Of a DNA stretch of 64,000 bases, positions 8,688 through 17,312 are shown piece after piece (position 1 is the stretch's first letter; the number at the start of each line of letters is the position of its first letter). Source of the DNA: Aliiglaciecola lipolytica E3 (GTDB lineage: Bacteria; Pseudomonadota; Gammaproteobacteria; Enterobacterales; Alteromonadaceae); NCBI RefSeq assembly GCF_000314975.1, contig NZ_BAEN01000076.1, forward strand, positions 434,001 through 498,000, written 5' to 3'. Position numbers and translations under genes: made by a program. Below the pieces are notes generated by a model. The model did no database searches, was not told the DNA's origin, and saw only the letters and a program-made list of their open reading frames with translations.

Positions 8688-8719
8688 GTAACGTGAGAGT
8701 AGAACATAGGATTAAAGGC
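8688..8719 (+). promoter_or_regulatory. Possible degenerate second MerR-type site
   Basis: ACATAGGATTAA at 8704-8715 is identical to the 3' half of the site at 1790-1820, and GTGAG upstream matches its middle. The -35 region is poor. It may be a decayed duplicate of the operator left from the rearrangement next door. Confidence 0.3.
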
Positions 8720-8762
8720 GTGCTTAACCGCATATCTATGTTGATAAAAGAGGAGCGTTGAA

Positions 8763-9173
8763 ATGCGCGTTAAAGAAATTGCAGATGCACTAGGAATTAG
8801 CGCCGACAGTGTGCGGTATTACACGCGCATTGGGCTTCTGGAGCCAAGTAAATCTCACAATGGTTACAAATATTATCGGCCTCAAGATTTAACACGATTG
8901 AGATTTATTATAAGTGCGCGATCATTAGGATTTTCGGTCAATGATATCAAAGAAATATTAGTTACGTCTTCGCGAACAAACGTACCCTGCCCGACTGTGC
9001 GATGCCTTATTGAAAAAAGGTTGAAAGAAACCGAACGGCGGTATCAGGACATGCATGAGCTAAGAATGCGAATGCGAAAAGCCATGTCAGAATGGGAAAA
9101 TACACCGGATCAGCATCAAACTGCCGATACAATTTGCCATTTGATTGAAGGTTTCACAGCACTTAAATCATAA
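8763..9173 (+). CDS. MerR-family metal-responsive transcriptional regulator
   Basis: This 136-residue protein has an N-terminal winged helix (MRVKEIADALGISADSVRYY, then GLLEPSKS) typical of MerR regulators and a long dimerisation helix at about residues 80-110. Candidate metal ligands are Cys76, Cys81, Cys125 and His126. The Cys at the start of the dimer helix is more like ZntR/CadR/PbrR than CueR, although the target gene is a copper-type P-ATPase. It is followed after 24 bp by copA and preceded by its own 19-bp-spacer promoter. The inducing metal cannot be fixed from sequence; Cu(I) is favoured by context. Confidence 0.9.
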   Translation: MRVKEIADALGISADSVRYYTRIGLLEPSKSHNGYKYYRPQDLTRLRFIISARSLGFSVNDIKEILVTSSRTNVPCPTVRCLIEKRLKETERRYQDMHELRMRMRKAMSEWENTPDQHQTADTICHLIEGFTALKS

Positions 9174-9197
9174 CAATATTTAGAGAAGGAGCGGCTC

Positions 9198-11546
9198 ATG
9201 AATGCAAAAACAGACAATACGAAAGCCCATGCGTGTTGTGGCGGTGACAAAAAAGTATCAACCGCTAGTAAGGCGGTCGAGAGTGAAACACATGCTGAGC
9301 AAGTCTCTGCGTCTTCAGGTGAGGTACAACTCAATATCCAAGGTGCAAGTTGCGCCAGTTGTGTGTCTAAAATTGAAGCGGCCTTAAAACAGGTCTCGGG
9401 TGTCACCAATGCTGAGATGAATTTTGCTGAACGCACGGTGTTGGTGTTGGGCAGTTCATCCTCCCACGCATTGATTAAGGCGGTAGAGCAAGCTGGGTAT
9501 AACGCAACATTAGCGAATACGGATTCAGATGAGGCTGCCATTGAAGAAAAGGAACAGGCGGACTGGGCATATTATAAAAAACTAATGCGAGACATGGTCA
9601 TTGCATTATCTCTGGGTGTGCCACTTATGCTTTATGGCTTGGTGACGGGGGAAATGAGCGTCAACACGACCACTGAGCGGATCGTGTGGTTGATTGTAGG
9701 GATCATGACATTGGGTGTTATGGTGTTTTCTGGTCGGCATTTTTATGTAGGTGCTTGGAACTCCTTTAAAAATCACGCCGCGAACATGGATACTTTGATT
9801 GCATTGGGGACAGGAACAGCCTGGTTGTACTCTATGGTCGTTGTGTTTTTCCCCGGATATGTGCCTGAAATGGCGCGGCATGTCTATTTTGAAGCAACAG
9901 CCATGATCATTGGTCTCATTAATTTAGGCTTAGCGCTTGAGATAAAAGCACGCGGTAAAACGTCCGAGGCAATTAAACGACTGATTGGTTTACAAGCCAA
10001 AACAGCTCGCGTCATTCGTGATGGGCATGATATAGATATTCCGATTGAAGATGTTCTTCTAAATGATCTTATCCGGGTTCGCCCTGGGGAACGCATCTCT
10101 GTTGATGGCTTAGTTGTCGAGGGCCAGACAAGTATTGATGAATCAATGCTAACGGGTGAACCCATGCCCATAGAAAAACGAAAAGACGATGAGGTTGTTG
10201 CCGGCACGATCAACAAATCTGGCTCTATCGTCTTTCGAGCAGAGCGCGTGGGAAAAGATACCGCGCTTGCTCAAATTATTAACATGGTAAAACGCGCACA
10301 AAATTCTAAACCGCCTATTGGTCGATTAGCAGATATGATTTCCGCCTATTTTGTACCGGTCGTCATGATCATTGCCGTGATCAGTGCGCTGGTCTGGCTG
10401 AATTTTGGTCCATCTCCTGAAGTAGCTTTTGCAATCGTTTCTGCAACCACAGTACTGATTATTGCATGCCCTTGCGCCTTGGGTTTGGCCACACCGATGT
10501 CGGTGATGGTCGGTGTGGGAAAGGCGGCTGAAGCGGGGGTTCTTATCCGAAACGGCGAAGCGCTGCAATCTGCATCAAAAATAACCACTATGGTTCTAGA
10601 TAAAACAGGCACTATTACTGAGGGGGCCCCTAAAGTAACAGATGTCGTTATAGCTTCAGATCATAGTCACAACGACGTGCTTTCTTTGGCGGCTAGCCTT
10701 GAGTCTGGTTCTGAGCATCCACTTGCCATGGCGATCGTAGAATCTGCAAAGGAGCAAGGTGTGCCGATCCATTCCGTTACTGATTTTCAGTCCATTGCGG
10801 GGAAGGGAGTTGAAGCCATGCTAAATTCTCAACGCCTGCTATTTGGAAATGAAAAATTGATGATAGAACAAGGGATAGAGCTTCATCATTACATCGATAA
10901 AGCGCAGAGGTTAGCAGCGGATGCAAAGACTCCTATGTATTTTGCTATTGATTCTACATTAGTCGCCGTGATTGCCGTCGCTGACCCAATAAAACCCGAC
11001 TCAATAGATGCGATAAAGCGGCTACAGCATAACGGGATACGTGTTGTGATGTTAACCGGAGATAATCGACTGACCGCAAAAGCCGTCGCCCGAAAAGCGG
11101 GGATTGCAGATTACGTTGCCGAAGTATTGCCGGAAGATAAGGCAAACAAAATACTTGAACTTCAACGTGAAGGCGAAATCGTGGGTATGACCGGTGATGG
11201 GATCAATGACGCACCGGCCCTTGCTCATGCCAATGTCGGCTTTGCGATTGGTACAGGAACTGACGTAGCAATAGAGAGTGCGGATATAACGTTGATGCGC
11301 GGCTCCCTCCACGGGTTAGCGGATGCAATTGCCGTGAGCAAAGCAACGCTGCGTAACATTAAGCAAAACCTCTTCGGTGCATTTATCTATAATGTCGCTG
11401 GAATACCATTTGCGACAGGCGTCTTTTATCCTTTCTTAGGGATACTGCTTAACCCAGTTATTGCTGGTGCAGCGATGGCATTTTCATCACTAACGGTGGT
11501 GACCAATGCTAACCGATTACGTCTATTTAAAGCGAAAGAGCACTAG
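9198..11546 (+). CDS. copA: Cu(+)-exporting P1B-type ATPase
   Basis: This 782-residue inner-membrane pump has an N-terminal extension with HACC (11-14) and one heavy-metal-associated domain with the CASC motif at 52-55. The transmembrane CPC (Cys424-Cys426) of Cu(+)-ATPases, the phosphorylated Asp468 in DKTGT, the SEHPLA nucleotide-site motif and GDGINDAP are all present. It exports cytoplasmic Cu(I) at the cost of ATP. A strong GGAG ribosome-binding site precedes the ATG, and it lies in an apparent merR-copA-cupredoxin-DUF2933 operon. All key residues are intact, so it should be functional. Confidence 0.95.
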   Translation: MNAKTDNTKAHACCGGDKKVSTASKAVESETHAEQVSASSGEVQLNIQGASCASCVSKIEAALKQVSGVTNAEMNFAERTVLVLGSSSSHALIKAVEQAGYNATLANTDSDEAAIEEKEQADWAYYKKLMRDMVIALSLGVPLMLYGLVTGEMSVNTTTERIVWLIVGIMTLGVMVFSGRHFYVGAWNSFKNHAANMDTLIALGTGTAWLYSMVVVFFPGYVPEMARHVYFEATAMIIGLINLGLALEIKARGKTSEAIKRLIGLQAKTARVIRDGHDIDIPIEDVLLNDLIRVRPGERISVDGLVVEGQTSIDESMLTGEPMPIEKRKDDEVVAGTINKSGSIVFRAERVGKDTALAQIINMVKRAQNSKPPIGRLADMISAYFVPVVMIIAVISALVWLNFGPSPEVAFAIVSATTVLIIACPCALGLATPMSVMVGVGKAAEAGVLIRNGEALQSASKITTMVLDKTGTITEGAPKVTDVVIASDHSHNDVLSLAASLESGSEHPLAMAIVESAKEQGVPIHSVTDFQSIAGKGVEAMLNSQRLLFGNEKLMIEQGIELHHYIDKAQRLAADAKTPMYFAIDSTLVAVIAVADPIKPDSIDAIKRLQHNGIRVVMLTGDNRLTAKAVARKAGIADYVAEVLPEDKANKILELQREGEIVGMTGDGINDAPALAHANVGFAIGTGTDVAIESADITLMRGSLHGLADAIAVSKATLRNIKQNLFGAFIYNVAGIPFATGVFYPFLGILLNPVIAGAAMAFSSLTVVTNANRLRLFKAKEH

Positions 11547-11555
11547 GAGAACACA

Positions 11556-11912
11556 ATGATGATATGGATTAATTTAGCAGGGCTTATTCTGATTGGGCTT
11601 ATTGTTTGGTGGTTTTGGCTTTACAAAGCTCAATCAACGGAGATAAAAGACGGCAGTATCGAAGTCCTTGTAAAAGATGGCGTGTATCAGCCTGCCAATA
11701 TCACGGTGCCGGCGCATCAATCCTTTCAGCTTATGTTCGTCAGACAAGATGCAACGCCCTGTGCAGAAACGTTATTGATCCCGGAGTTGGATATCAATGA
11801 AACATTAGCGCTTAACAAGCGAGTGACGGTCACCATTCCTGCTTCCAGTGCCGGCGTTTACCCATTTCATTGTCAGATGCAAATGTATCGTGGCACGTTG
11901 GTGATCAAGTGA
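11556..11912 (+). CDS. Membrane-anchored cupredoxin-like protein
   Basis: This 118-residue protein has one N-terminal transmembrane helix (about 5-26) and then a cupredoxin-fold domain of about 90 residues of the EfeO/plastocyanin-like type. Possible copper ligands are Cys in DATPCAETLL and His, Cys and Met in the C-terminal loop YPFHCQMQM. The gene starts 9 bp after copA and is probably co-transcribed with it. It could accept Cu from the pump in the periplasm, but this is inference. Confidence 0.8.
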   Translation: MMIWINLAGLILIGLIVWWFWLYKAQSTEIKDGSIEVLVKDGVYQPANITVPAHQSFQLMFVRQDATPCAETLLIPELDINETLALNKRVTVTIPASSAGVYPFHCQMQMYRGTLVIK

Positions 11913-11958
11913 TTAAACGCTTTTTATTAACGTAAACGATTCCAAAGCGAGGTGTATT

Positions 11959-12282
11959 ATGAATAAACAAAAAGTCCCCTTTTGGCGCACACCCAGTGGT
12001 TGGTCTGCCATAGGCCTTATTACCGCCGCGAGCTACTTCTTGCTGGTTGAGCATGGTGAGCATGTGTTTCCGTATTTACCTTACTTGATCTTGTTGTTGT
12101 GCCCTGTCATGCACATTTTTATGCACGGCAGTCATGGCAAAGGACATGAAACACATGATCACACCGAAAAGACATTTAAAGAACAAACCGAGGACAATGA
12201 GCAATATCGAAAAGGCTATATCGAAGGGTTAGAGCAGGCCTGTAAAGGAAAACATAAAACGGAGAATAGTAATGCACGGTGA
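11959..12282 (+). CDS. DUF2933-type small membrane protein
   Basis: This 107-residue protein has two hydrophobic segments (about 15-30 and 36-55). The second ends in CPVMHIFMHGSHGKGH, the Cys/His-rich signature of DUF2933 proteins found next to copper and silver resistance genes. An acidic, charged C-terminal tail follows. Its stop overlaps the start of the methyltransferase-like gene by 11 bp. The biochemical function of the family is unknown; metal binding by the His/Met patch is plausible. Confidence 0.75.
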   Translation: MNKQKVPFWRTPSGWSAIGLITAASYFLLVEHGEHVFPYLPYLILLLCPVMHIFMHGSHGKGHETHDHTEKTFKEQTEDNEQYRKGYIEGLEQACKGKHKTENSNAR

Positions 12283-12925
12283 TTCTGATTATGGGCTTTG
12301 GGCACTAGTCATCATAAACTCAGCCATTTTTATCTTTTTTGCGTTTAGTTTCATCAAGCCGAAGTCGAAAACAGATTGGCGAAGCCTAGGTGTATTTTCC
12401 GCTTTTATTGTGGCCTTATTTACCGAAATGTATGGTTTCCCCCTGACAATATACTTTTTGTCAGGGTGGTTAGCGGAAAGTTATCCAGGGGTAGACTTTT
12501 TAGCGCATGAAAATGGTCACTTGTGGCATACCTTGCTGGGGCTATCCGGCGATGCTCACTGGGATGTTTTACACATCTTAAGTAATGTCATCATCATTTT
12601 AGGTTTCTTTTTACTTTCCGCTTCTTGGAGTGTCCTTCACCACGCGCAAAAATCGCGTAGTTTAGCCACTACTGGATGGTACGCGCGCTGCCGGCATCCA
12701 CAATATGTTGCATTTATACTGATCATGTTTGGCTTTTTGTTGCAATGGCCAACACTGCCAACCTTACTTATGTTTCCAATTCTTATTGTTGTTTATGTTC
12801 GACTCGCCACACGAGAAGAGCTGCAAGCTGAATCCGAGTTTGGTGATAGCTACAGACACTATAAACAAACGACGCCCGGTTGGTTTCCCCGTATGGGTAT
12901 TTCAAACGTTTCAAGCGCTAATTAA
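12272..12925 (+). CDS. Isoprenylcysteine carboxyl methyltransferase (ICMT)-family membrane protein
   Basis: This 217-residue protein has about five transmembrane segments. It carries the C-terminal signature of the ICMT/phospholipid methyltransferase family: GWYARCRHPQYVA near residue 136, then a glutamate-rich segment TREELQAESEFGDSY before the end. Such enzymes use S-adenosylmethionine at the membrane. Relatives are common beside CopA-type ATPases and DUF2933 genes, but their substrate there is not established. It starts inside the DUF2933 gene, implying translational coupling. Confidence 0.75.
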   Translation: MHGDSDYGLWALVIINSAIFIFFAFSFIKPKSKTDWRSLGVFSAFIVALFTEMYGFPLTIYFLSGWLAESYPGVDFLAHENGHLWHTLLGLSGDAHWDVLHILSNVIIILGFFLLSASWSVLHHAQKSRSLATTGWYARCRHPQYVAFILIMFGFLLQWPTLPTLLMFPILIVVYVRLATREELQAESEFGDSYRHYKQTTPGWFPRMGISNVSSAN

Positions 12926-12935
12926 GGATTACAAA

Positions 12936-13388
12936 ATGAACAAAGTACTACTTTCATTAGTGTTCGTCGGAGGGTTGTTACCCGCTATATTTGCTGCTGC
13001 TCAAACGTCGATGAGCGCGGATGATATGCTGCGAAGTAACGAGCGTGTCATGGATGCACTTATGCAACGCATTCAACGGATCAACGACGTCTCTGAAAGG
13101 CAAACACTCATCGTTGAGCATATGAAGATGATGGAAACTTATTTAACGAATATTGAGAAGAGGCTCCAAAGTGAAACGGATGTGCAACACAAAGCACATT
13201 TGGAAGAAACGTACACAAATGGCCTTCAACGAAGTCTCGTTCTTATCGACAGCGCTATAGAAGGGGACGACTTTGTAGTCATGGGAAATTCGGTCGACGA
13301 ACATTTGTTTTATCTTGAACAAAGAATGTCAATTTTACAATCGTTAATGAAGCAGCAGCTAGGTGCCTATAGTGTTTTAAATAATTAA
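12936..13388 (+). CDS. Periplasmic helical protein related to the Met-rich proteins of this island
   Basis: The start at 12936 gives a 150-residue protein with a proper signal peptide (to about ...FAAAQT); a longer in-frame extension into the upstream gene is not credible. The mature part is helical and moderately Met-rich. VSERQTLIVEHMKMM lines up with DPEKREVMLQEHAQKM of the protein at 1878-2333, so the two are probably distant paralogues. It is in the copA operon and may be a periplasmic copper chaperone or buffer; this is inferred from context. Confidence 0.65.
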   Translation: MNKVLLSLVFVGGLLPAIFAAAQTSMSADDMLRSNERVMDALMQRIQRINDVSERQTLIVEHMKMMETYLTNIEKRLQSETDVQHKAHLEETYTNGLQRSLVLIDSAIEGDDFVVMGNSVDEHLFYLEQRMSILQSLMKQQLGAYSVLNN

Positions 13389-13437
13389 AGAAATGACGAA
13401 AATAAACAAGTTAACAATCGATTTATAGGAGGAAAAG

Positions 13438-13806
13438 ATGAGCGATTTAGATCACAGAGTCGGTGTATCAGAGGCGAATTTAGTCGTGCGGCATTTAAAG
13501 TTGGTTGGCATTACCGAAGATAACATAGAAGCAATTATTGCTGGCATTGATGGGACCTTTGGAATCGATGCGGTTTCATTTGAGGACGCCAAAAGTACCC
13601 TGCATATAGGCTACGATGCAACCCACTGCAATTTAGATGGCATTGAGACAATCATTCGTGACAACGGGGCAGACATTTCGGACGACTTTTGGACAAAAAT
13701 GAAAGAAGGCTATTATCAATTCGTTGACGAAAACATTCGTGAAAATGCAAAACACAAACCCTGGAGTTGCCACCGTGTTCCACCTAGGAAAACCTATAAA
13801 AAGTAA
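13438..13806 (+). CDS. HMA-fold-like protein without the CXXC motif
   Basis: This 122-residue soluble protein has no signal peptide and an AGGAGG ribosome-binding site. Residues 15-80 (LVVRHLKLVGITEDNIEAII...STLHIGYD...LDGIETIIRDNGADIS) follow the beta-alpha-beta-beta-alpha-beta pattern of heavy-metal-associated domains, but the metal-binding CXXC is absent. Cys and His in the middle and at the C-terminus (ATHC, PWSCH) could be alternative ligands. It is the last gene of the copA cluster. A role as a copper chaperone or pump partner is possible but unproven. Confidence 0.55.
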   Translation: MSDLDHRVGVSEANLVVRHLKLVGITEDNIEAIIAGIDGTFGIDAVSFEDAKSTLHIGYDATHCNLDGIETIIRDNGADISDDFWTKMKEGYYQFVDENIRENAKHKPWSCHRVPPRKTYKK

Positions 13807-13819
13807 CTGTTTCAATAGC

Positions 13820-13850
13820 AACGATCAGCCTTATATTACGCCTGATCGTT
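13820..13850 (+). terminator. Hairpin at the end of the copA operon
   Basis: AACGATCAG at 13820-13828 and CTGATCGTT at 13842-13850 form a perfect 9-bp stem with a 13-nt loop, just after the last operon gene. No long T-run follows, so termination may be partial. Confidence 0.55.
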
Positions 13851-13938
13851 CAGCCATACCAAACGAAAACAGGACAACACTGTGTAACATAATAAAAACG
13901 AAGCGGACAGAATTAAGTCATTTAATTTGGGAATAATT

Positions 13939-14658
<720 letters not shown>

Positions 14659-14850
14659 TGGGCAGATTGTTAGGCGCATTGTATAGCTGCATTGAGAGTA
14701 TCCGTTTTCAATTCTGTTTACTGTCAGTCGGATTAATTCAAAACGTGTGTTCATTTTAAACTTTGGCTTGGTCTTTGCTGAAGATAACTAGTGCAGTATT
14801 GGCACATGAATTTTCAAAATGTAATCAACGCGAACAAATGGGATTCCACA

Positions 14851-15015
14851 ATGCTTAATAACGATTTACTCCAAGTCACAAACACACCAAATCAAGCTGC
14901 TAAACCAGCAGAAAACGGTTCTGATCAAAATGATGACGGTTGTCGCAATAAAGAAAAATTTGAAGATTCGCTGGAACAAGCTTTAAAAGCGTTTTCTACA
15001 AGCAAAGACGAGTAA
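14851..15015 (+). CDS. Possible small hydrophilic protein
   Basis: The frame encodes 54 residues, acidic and Asn/Gln-rich, with a charged helical C-terminal half (EKFEDSLEQALKAF) and no signal peptide. A GGGA sits nine bases before the ATG. No family is recognised, and the surroundings are decayed DNA, so it may be spurious. Confidence 0.3.
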   Translation: MLNNDLLQVTNTPNQAAKPAENGSDQNDDGCRNKEKFEDSLEQALKAFSTSKDE

Positions 15016-15029
15016 AAACGTGGCAAGTT

Positions 15030-15479
15030 TTGGCCGCTGGAAGGGGCAATTTTCCTATTGCCGGCACGTGGGTGATTAACGTGTTAGTGAGTACTTCAAT
15101 AGGGGCTATGGTAGCGGTTTTAATCATTGGATTGGCGAAGTTAAATAAATTCGATAAAGACCGAAGTTTTTTTCCAACACTCACTATTGTGATCGCGAGT
15201 TATTATCCATTATTTGGAGTGCTAGAAAGTCGATTTATATGGCATGAGTGGATGTTTTTTGTGCTCTTCACACTCATTACATTGTATTGGTATTCTCGCT
15301 ATACATTGGCAATTGGTGTCCTTTTAATAGGTCATGGCCTTTACGATTTTGCCATGCATATTTTAAGCGTTGGAAACCATATACCGCAGTGGTGGCCAAT
15401 GTTTTGCGGTGCCCTTGATATAACCTTAGGTAGTTGGGTCCTCTGGTATTGCACTAATAAGGTTAAAAGTGTTGGTTAA
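15030..15479 (+). CDS. DUF6010-like small membrane protein
   Basis: Up to 149 residues are encoded from a TTG; no ATG lies near, and the true start may be a GTG around 15072, so the N-terminus is uncertain and possibly truncated. Four hydrophobic segments are visible. The C-terminal half (GHGLYDFAMH...IPQWWPMFCGALDITLGSWVLW) resembles DUF6010-type membrane proteins. Function is unknown. It is alone between a gdhA relic and a convergent copper operon. Confidence 0.55.
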   Translation: MAAGRGNFPIAGTWVINVLVSTSIGAMVAVLIIGLAKLNKFDKDRSFFPTLTIVIASYYPLFGVLESRFIWHEWMFFVLFTLITLYWYSRYTLAIGVLLIGHGLYDFAMHILSVGNHIPQWWPMFCGALDITLGSWVLWYCTNKVKSVG

Positions 15480-15504
15480 AATATTGACACAATTACTCAT
15501 AACT

Positions 15505-15535
15505 TGTCGCTCCATCCATAATGGTTGGAGCGACA
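15505..15535 (+). terminator. Bidirectional terminator hairpin
   Basis: TGTCGCTCCA (15505-15514) and TGGAGCGACA (15526-15535) form a perfect 10-bp stem with an 11-nt loop. It lies between two convergent genes ending at 15479 and 15544. Confidence 0.7.
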
Positions 15536-15543
15536 CATAACAC

Positions 15544-16296
15544 TTAACTGCCGATTGCCAGATATAGCATCCAAAGTCCCGCGCCTATCATAAATAGATT
15601 TTCGGTCAACGAAACAAACCCAAGGGGAACATTACTGTCTCCACCAACGCAGGCACATTTTAATTCACGCTTATCCACGTACACGGCTTTAAATACCGAT
15701 ATCGCACCTATTGTCCCAATAAATAAGGACACTGGGCCAACAACAAAGCCAGACAATCCCGCAAGCATACCTATTCCTGCGAATGCTTCAGCAAATGGGT
15801 AAACGTATCCATACCGAATGCTACGCATTGCCAACAGGTCATAAGTAATAAAAGAATTGGTAAAGCCATACAAATCCCGTAATTTTTGGATAGCTAAAAT
15901 GGACATACTTAGCGCGACAAATATTTCGATTACTGAAACTGATAACAGCGATTCGATAGTTCCGGTTTGAGCAAAAACAATAGCTAATGCCATTAGAAAT
16001 GCGGTCGCGAAAATTGCAATAACAGGTGTATAGGTTGTGCCAGTCTGCCCGGCTTCGCCCATGTTGAAAAATTCTCTGAGGTTGTCATAACCTCCAACAC
16101 GTTCGTCATCAATAAAGGTTTGAGGCGTTGTTTCAACGCCATGTTTATCTTTAAATTTATCTGTTTCTTCACGAGAGCTCAGTTTATGATCTTTGACGTC
16201 ATACCCTTTTCTCTCTAATAAGTCTTTTGAACGTAAACCATAGGGGCAAATGTGTTCTTTCGTATGCATTCTATACAGCGATGCCGATTTACTCAT
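15544..16296 (-). CDS. Glutaredoxin-like domain fused to MauE/DoxX-like membrane domain
   Basis: From the ATG at 16296 (GGAG upstream) the protein has 250 residues. Residues about 5-75 are a glutaredoxin-like fold with a monothiol CPYG active site (HICPYGLRSKDLLERKGYDV) and the cis-Pro TTPQTF region. Residues about 85-250 contain four to five transmembrane helices of the MauE/DoxX type, with ELKCACVGG near the end, a Cys pair seen in that family. Such fusions are found with DUF305 and copper genes. It may move reducing equivalents to periplasmic thiols or metals, which is inference. It is the last gene of the minus-strand operon. Confidence 0.75.
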   Translation of the reverse strand: MSKSASLYRMHTKEHICPYGLRSKDLLERKGYDVKDHKLSSREETDKFKDKHGVETTPQTFIDDERVGGYDNLREFFNMGEAGQTGTTYTPVIAIFATAFLMALAIVFAQTGTIESLLSVSVIEIFVALSMSILAIQKLRDLYGFTNSFITYDLLAMRSIRYGYVYPFAEAFAGIGMLAGLSGFVVGPVSLFIGTIGAISVFKAVYVDKRELKCACVGGDSNVPLGFVSLTENLFMIGAGLWMLYLAIGS

Positions 16297-16336
16297 GATG
16301 ATTCTCCAACTATTTTTTGATTGTGAAAACTCGTAA

Positions 16337-16846
16337 TTACTCGCCTGAAAAATCCGGTACAGGACGTCTTGAAGCTTCGCTTTCTGATGACGCAATACCG
16401 TTTTCTTTAATATCTGCGATTAGCCATTCCATTTCTTTTATTTCTCGCTCTTGTGCGCTGATAATCTCTTTTGCTAACTGCTGAACACGGGCATCGGCGA
16501 TGTTTGCGCGGTCACTGGTTAATATTGCAATGGAATGATGGGGTATCATCGCTTTCATCCACGCGCTATCTTCAATAGTAGCTTGCGATCGCACCAAAAA
16601 TAGAGCAAAGCAAAAGACGGCAACGCTACTTGCTAAAATAGCTACGTTTTTAGTTTTGCTTTCATACATGTTGAGCATAAATAGCAGCATGATAACTGCC
16701 ATCATTGCGCCCATGTAAATAGCCATGTATAGGCGAGTTTCACTAAAAAACACGTGTTCAATTGAATACGAATTGAAGTACATCATGACCAGCATGAAAG
16801 CCGTCGAAGTAAGTATCATTGCGAAAAATTTTGTATATTTAGACAT
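16337..16846 (-). CDS. DUF305-family membrane protein
   Basis: This 169-residue protein has three N-terminal hydrophobic helices (about 7-25, 40-58, 68-85) followed by a DUF305 domain with WMKAMIPHHSIAILTSDRA, the conserved MxPHHxxA core, and a Glu-rich helix. DUF305 proteins belong to the ferritin-like class, often co-located with copper resistance genes. The two adjacent His suggest metal binding. It lies between the channel gene and the glutaredoxin fusion in one operon. Enzymatic activity is not known. Confidence 0.8.
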   Translation of the reverse strand: MSKYTKFFAMILTSTAFMLVMMYFNSYSIEHVFFSETRLYMAIYMGAMMAVIMLLFMLNMYESKTKNVAILASSVAVFCFALFLVRSQATIEDSAWMKAMIPHHSIAILTSDRANIADARVQQLAKEIISAQEREIKEMEWLIADIKENGIASSESEASRRPVPDFSGE

Positions 16847-16868
16847 ATATAATTCCTCAAGTTTAGGG

Positions 16869-17312
16869 TTAATGTTTCATATATCGAATAAGCACAGACG
16901 CTGAACAACTCACTAGCAAAAAGCCCGTCATGGCCTCCACGCCAGCAAGAAATCTTAAGTGGTCAGAAGCCTCAATCTGACCAAGACCCAGCGTAGTTAA
17001 GTTAATAATCGAATAGTAGAAAAGCTCAATGAATGGATTTAGTGTGCCACCACTTACGTTGCCTAAGTCCATCGTTATGGACGCTTGAAAAGCAAATGTG
17101 AACCATAGTGCTGCGAATAGTTGAGAAACGGTAATTCCACAAAAAAGCACAATTAGACCGTACGCTCCAGTGAAGGCGTTCATTATTCGCCTTTCCAAGA
17201 ACTGCAATATACGATAGTGACTCATCGCACATGCAATAACCGCAACTAATGCAATCAAAAGCTGAAGAAAAAGCGCCATAAGTTGTTGGTAAAGTTCAGG
17301 CATCAGAATCAT
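16869..17312 (-). CDS. Two-TM-type ion channel protein with altered selectivity filter
   Basis: This 147-residue protein has hydrophobic segments at about 10-28, 47-70 and 115-140, with a pore-loop stretch before the last helix. The filter reads TTLGLGQI where potassium channels have TTVGYGDI, so the Tyr and Asp are both replaced. The segment HLRFLAGVEAMTGFLLVSCS is typical of the family after the filter. The start overlaps the stop of the upstream chimeric gene by 4 bp. Ion specificity is unpredictable, and it may conduct something other than K+. Confidence 0.65.
   Translation of the reverse strand: MILMPELYQQLMALFLQLLIALVAVIACAMSHYRILQFLERRIMNAFTGAYGLIVLFCGITVSQLFAALWFTFAFQASITMDLGNVSGGTLNPFIELFYYSIINLTTLGLGQIEASDHLRFLAGVEAMTGFLLVSCSASVLIRYMKH

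Noticed and set aside
12729-12935. A 69-codon N-terminal extension of the protein at 12936
   Set aside because: It would overlap the upstream gene and hide a clear signal peptide.
15544-16395. A longer start for the glutaredoxin fusion
   Set aside because: The extra 33 residues overlap the upstream DUF305 gene, while the ATG at 16296 has a good ribosome-binding site.
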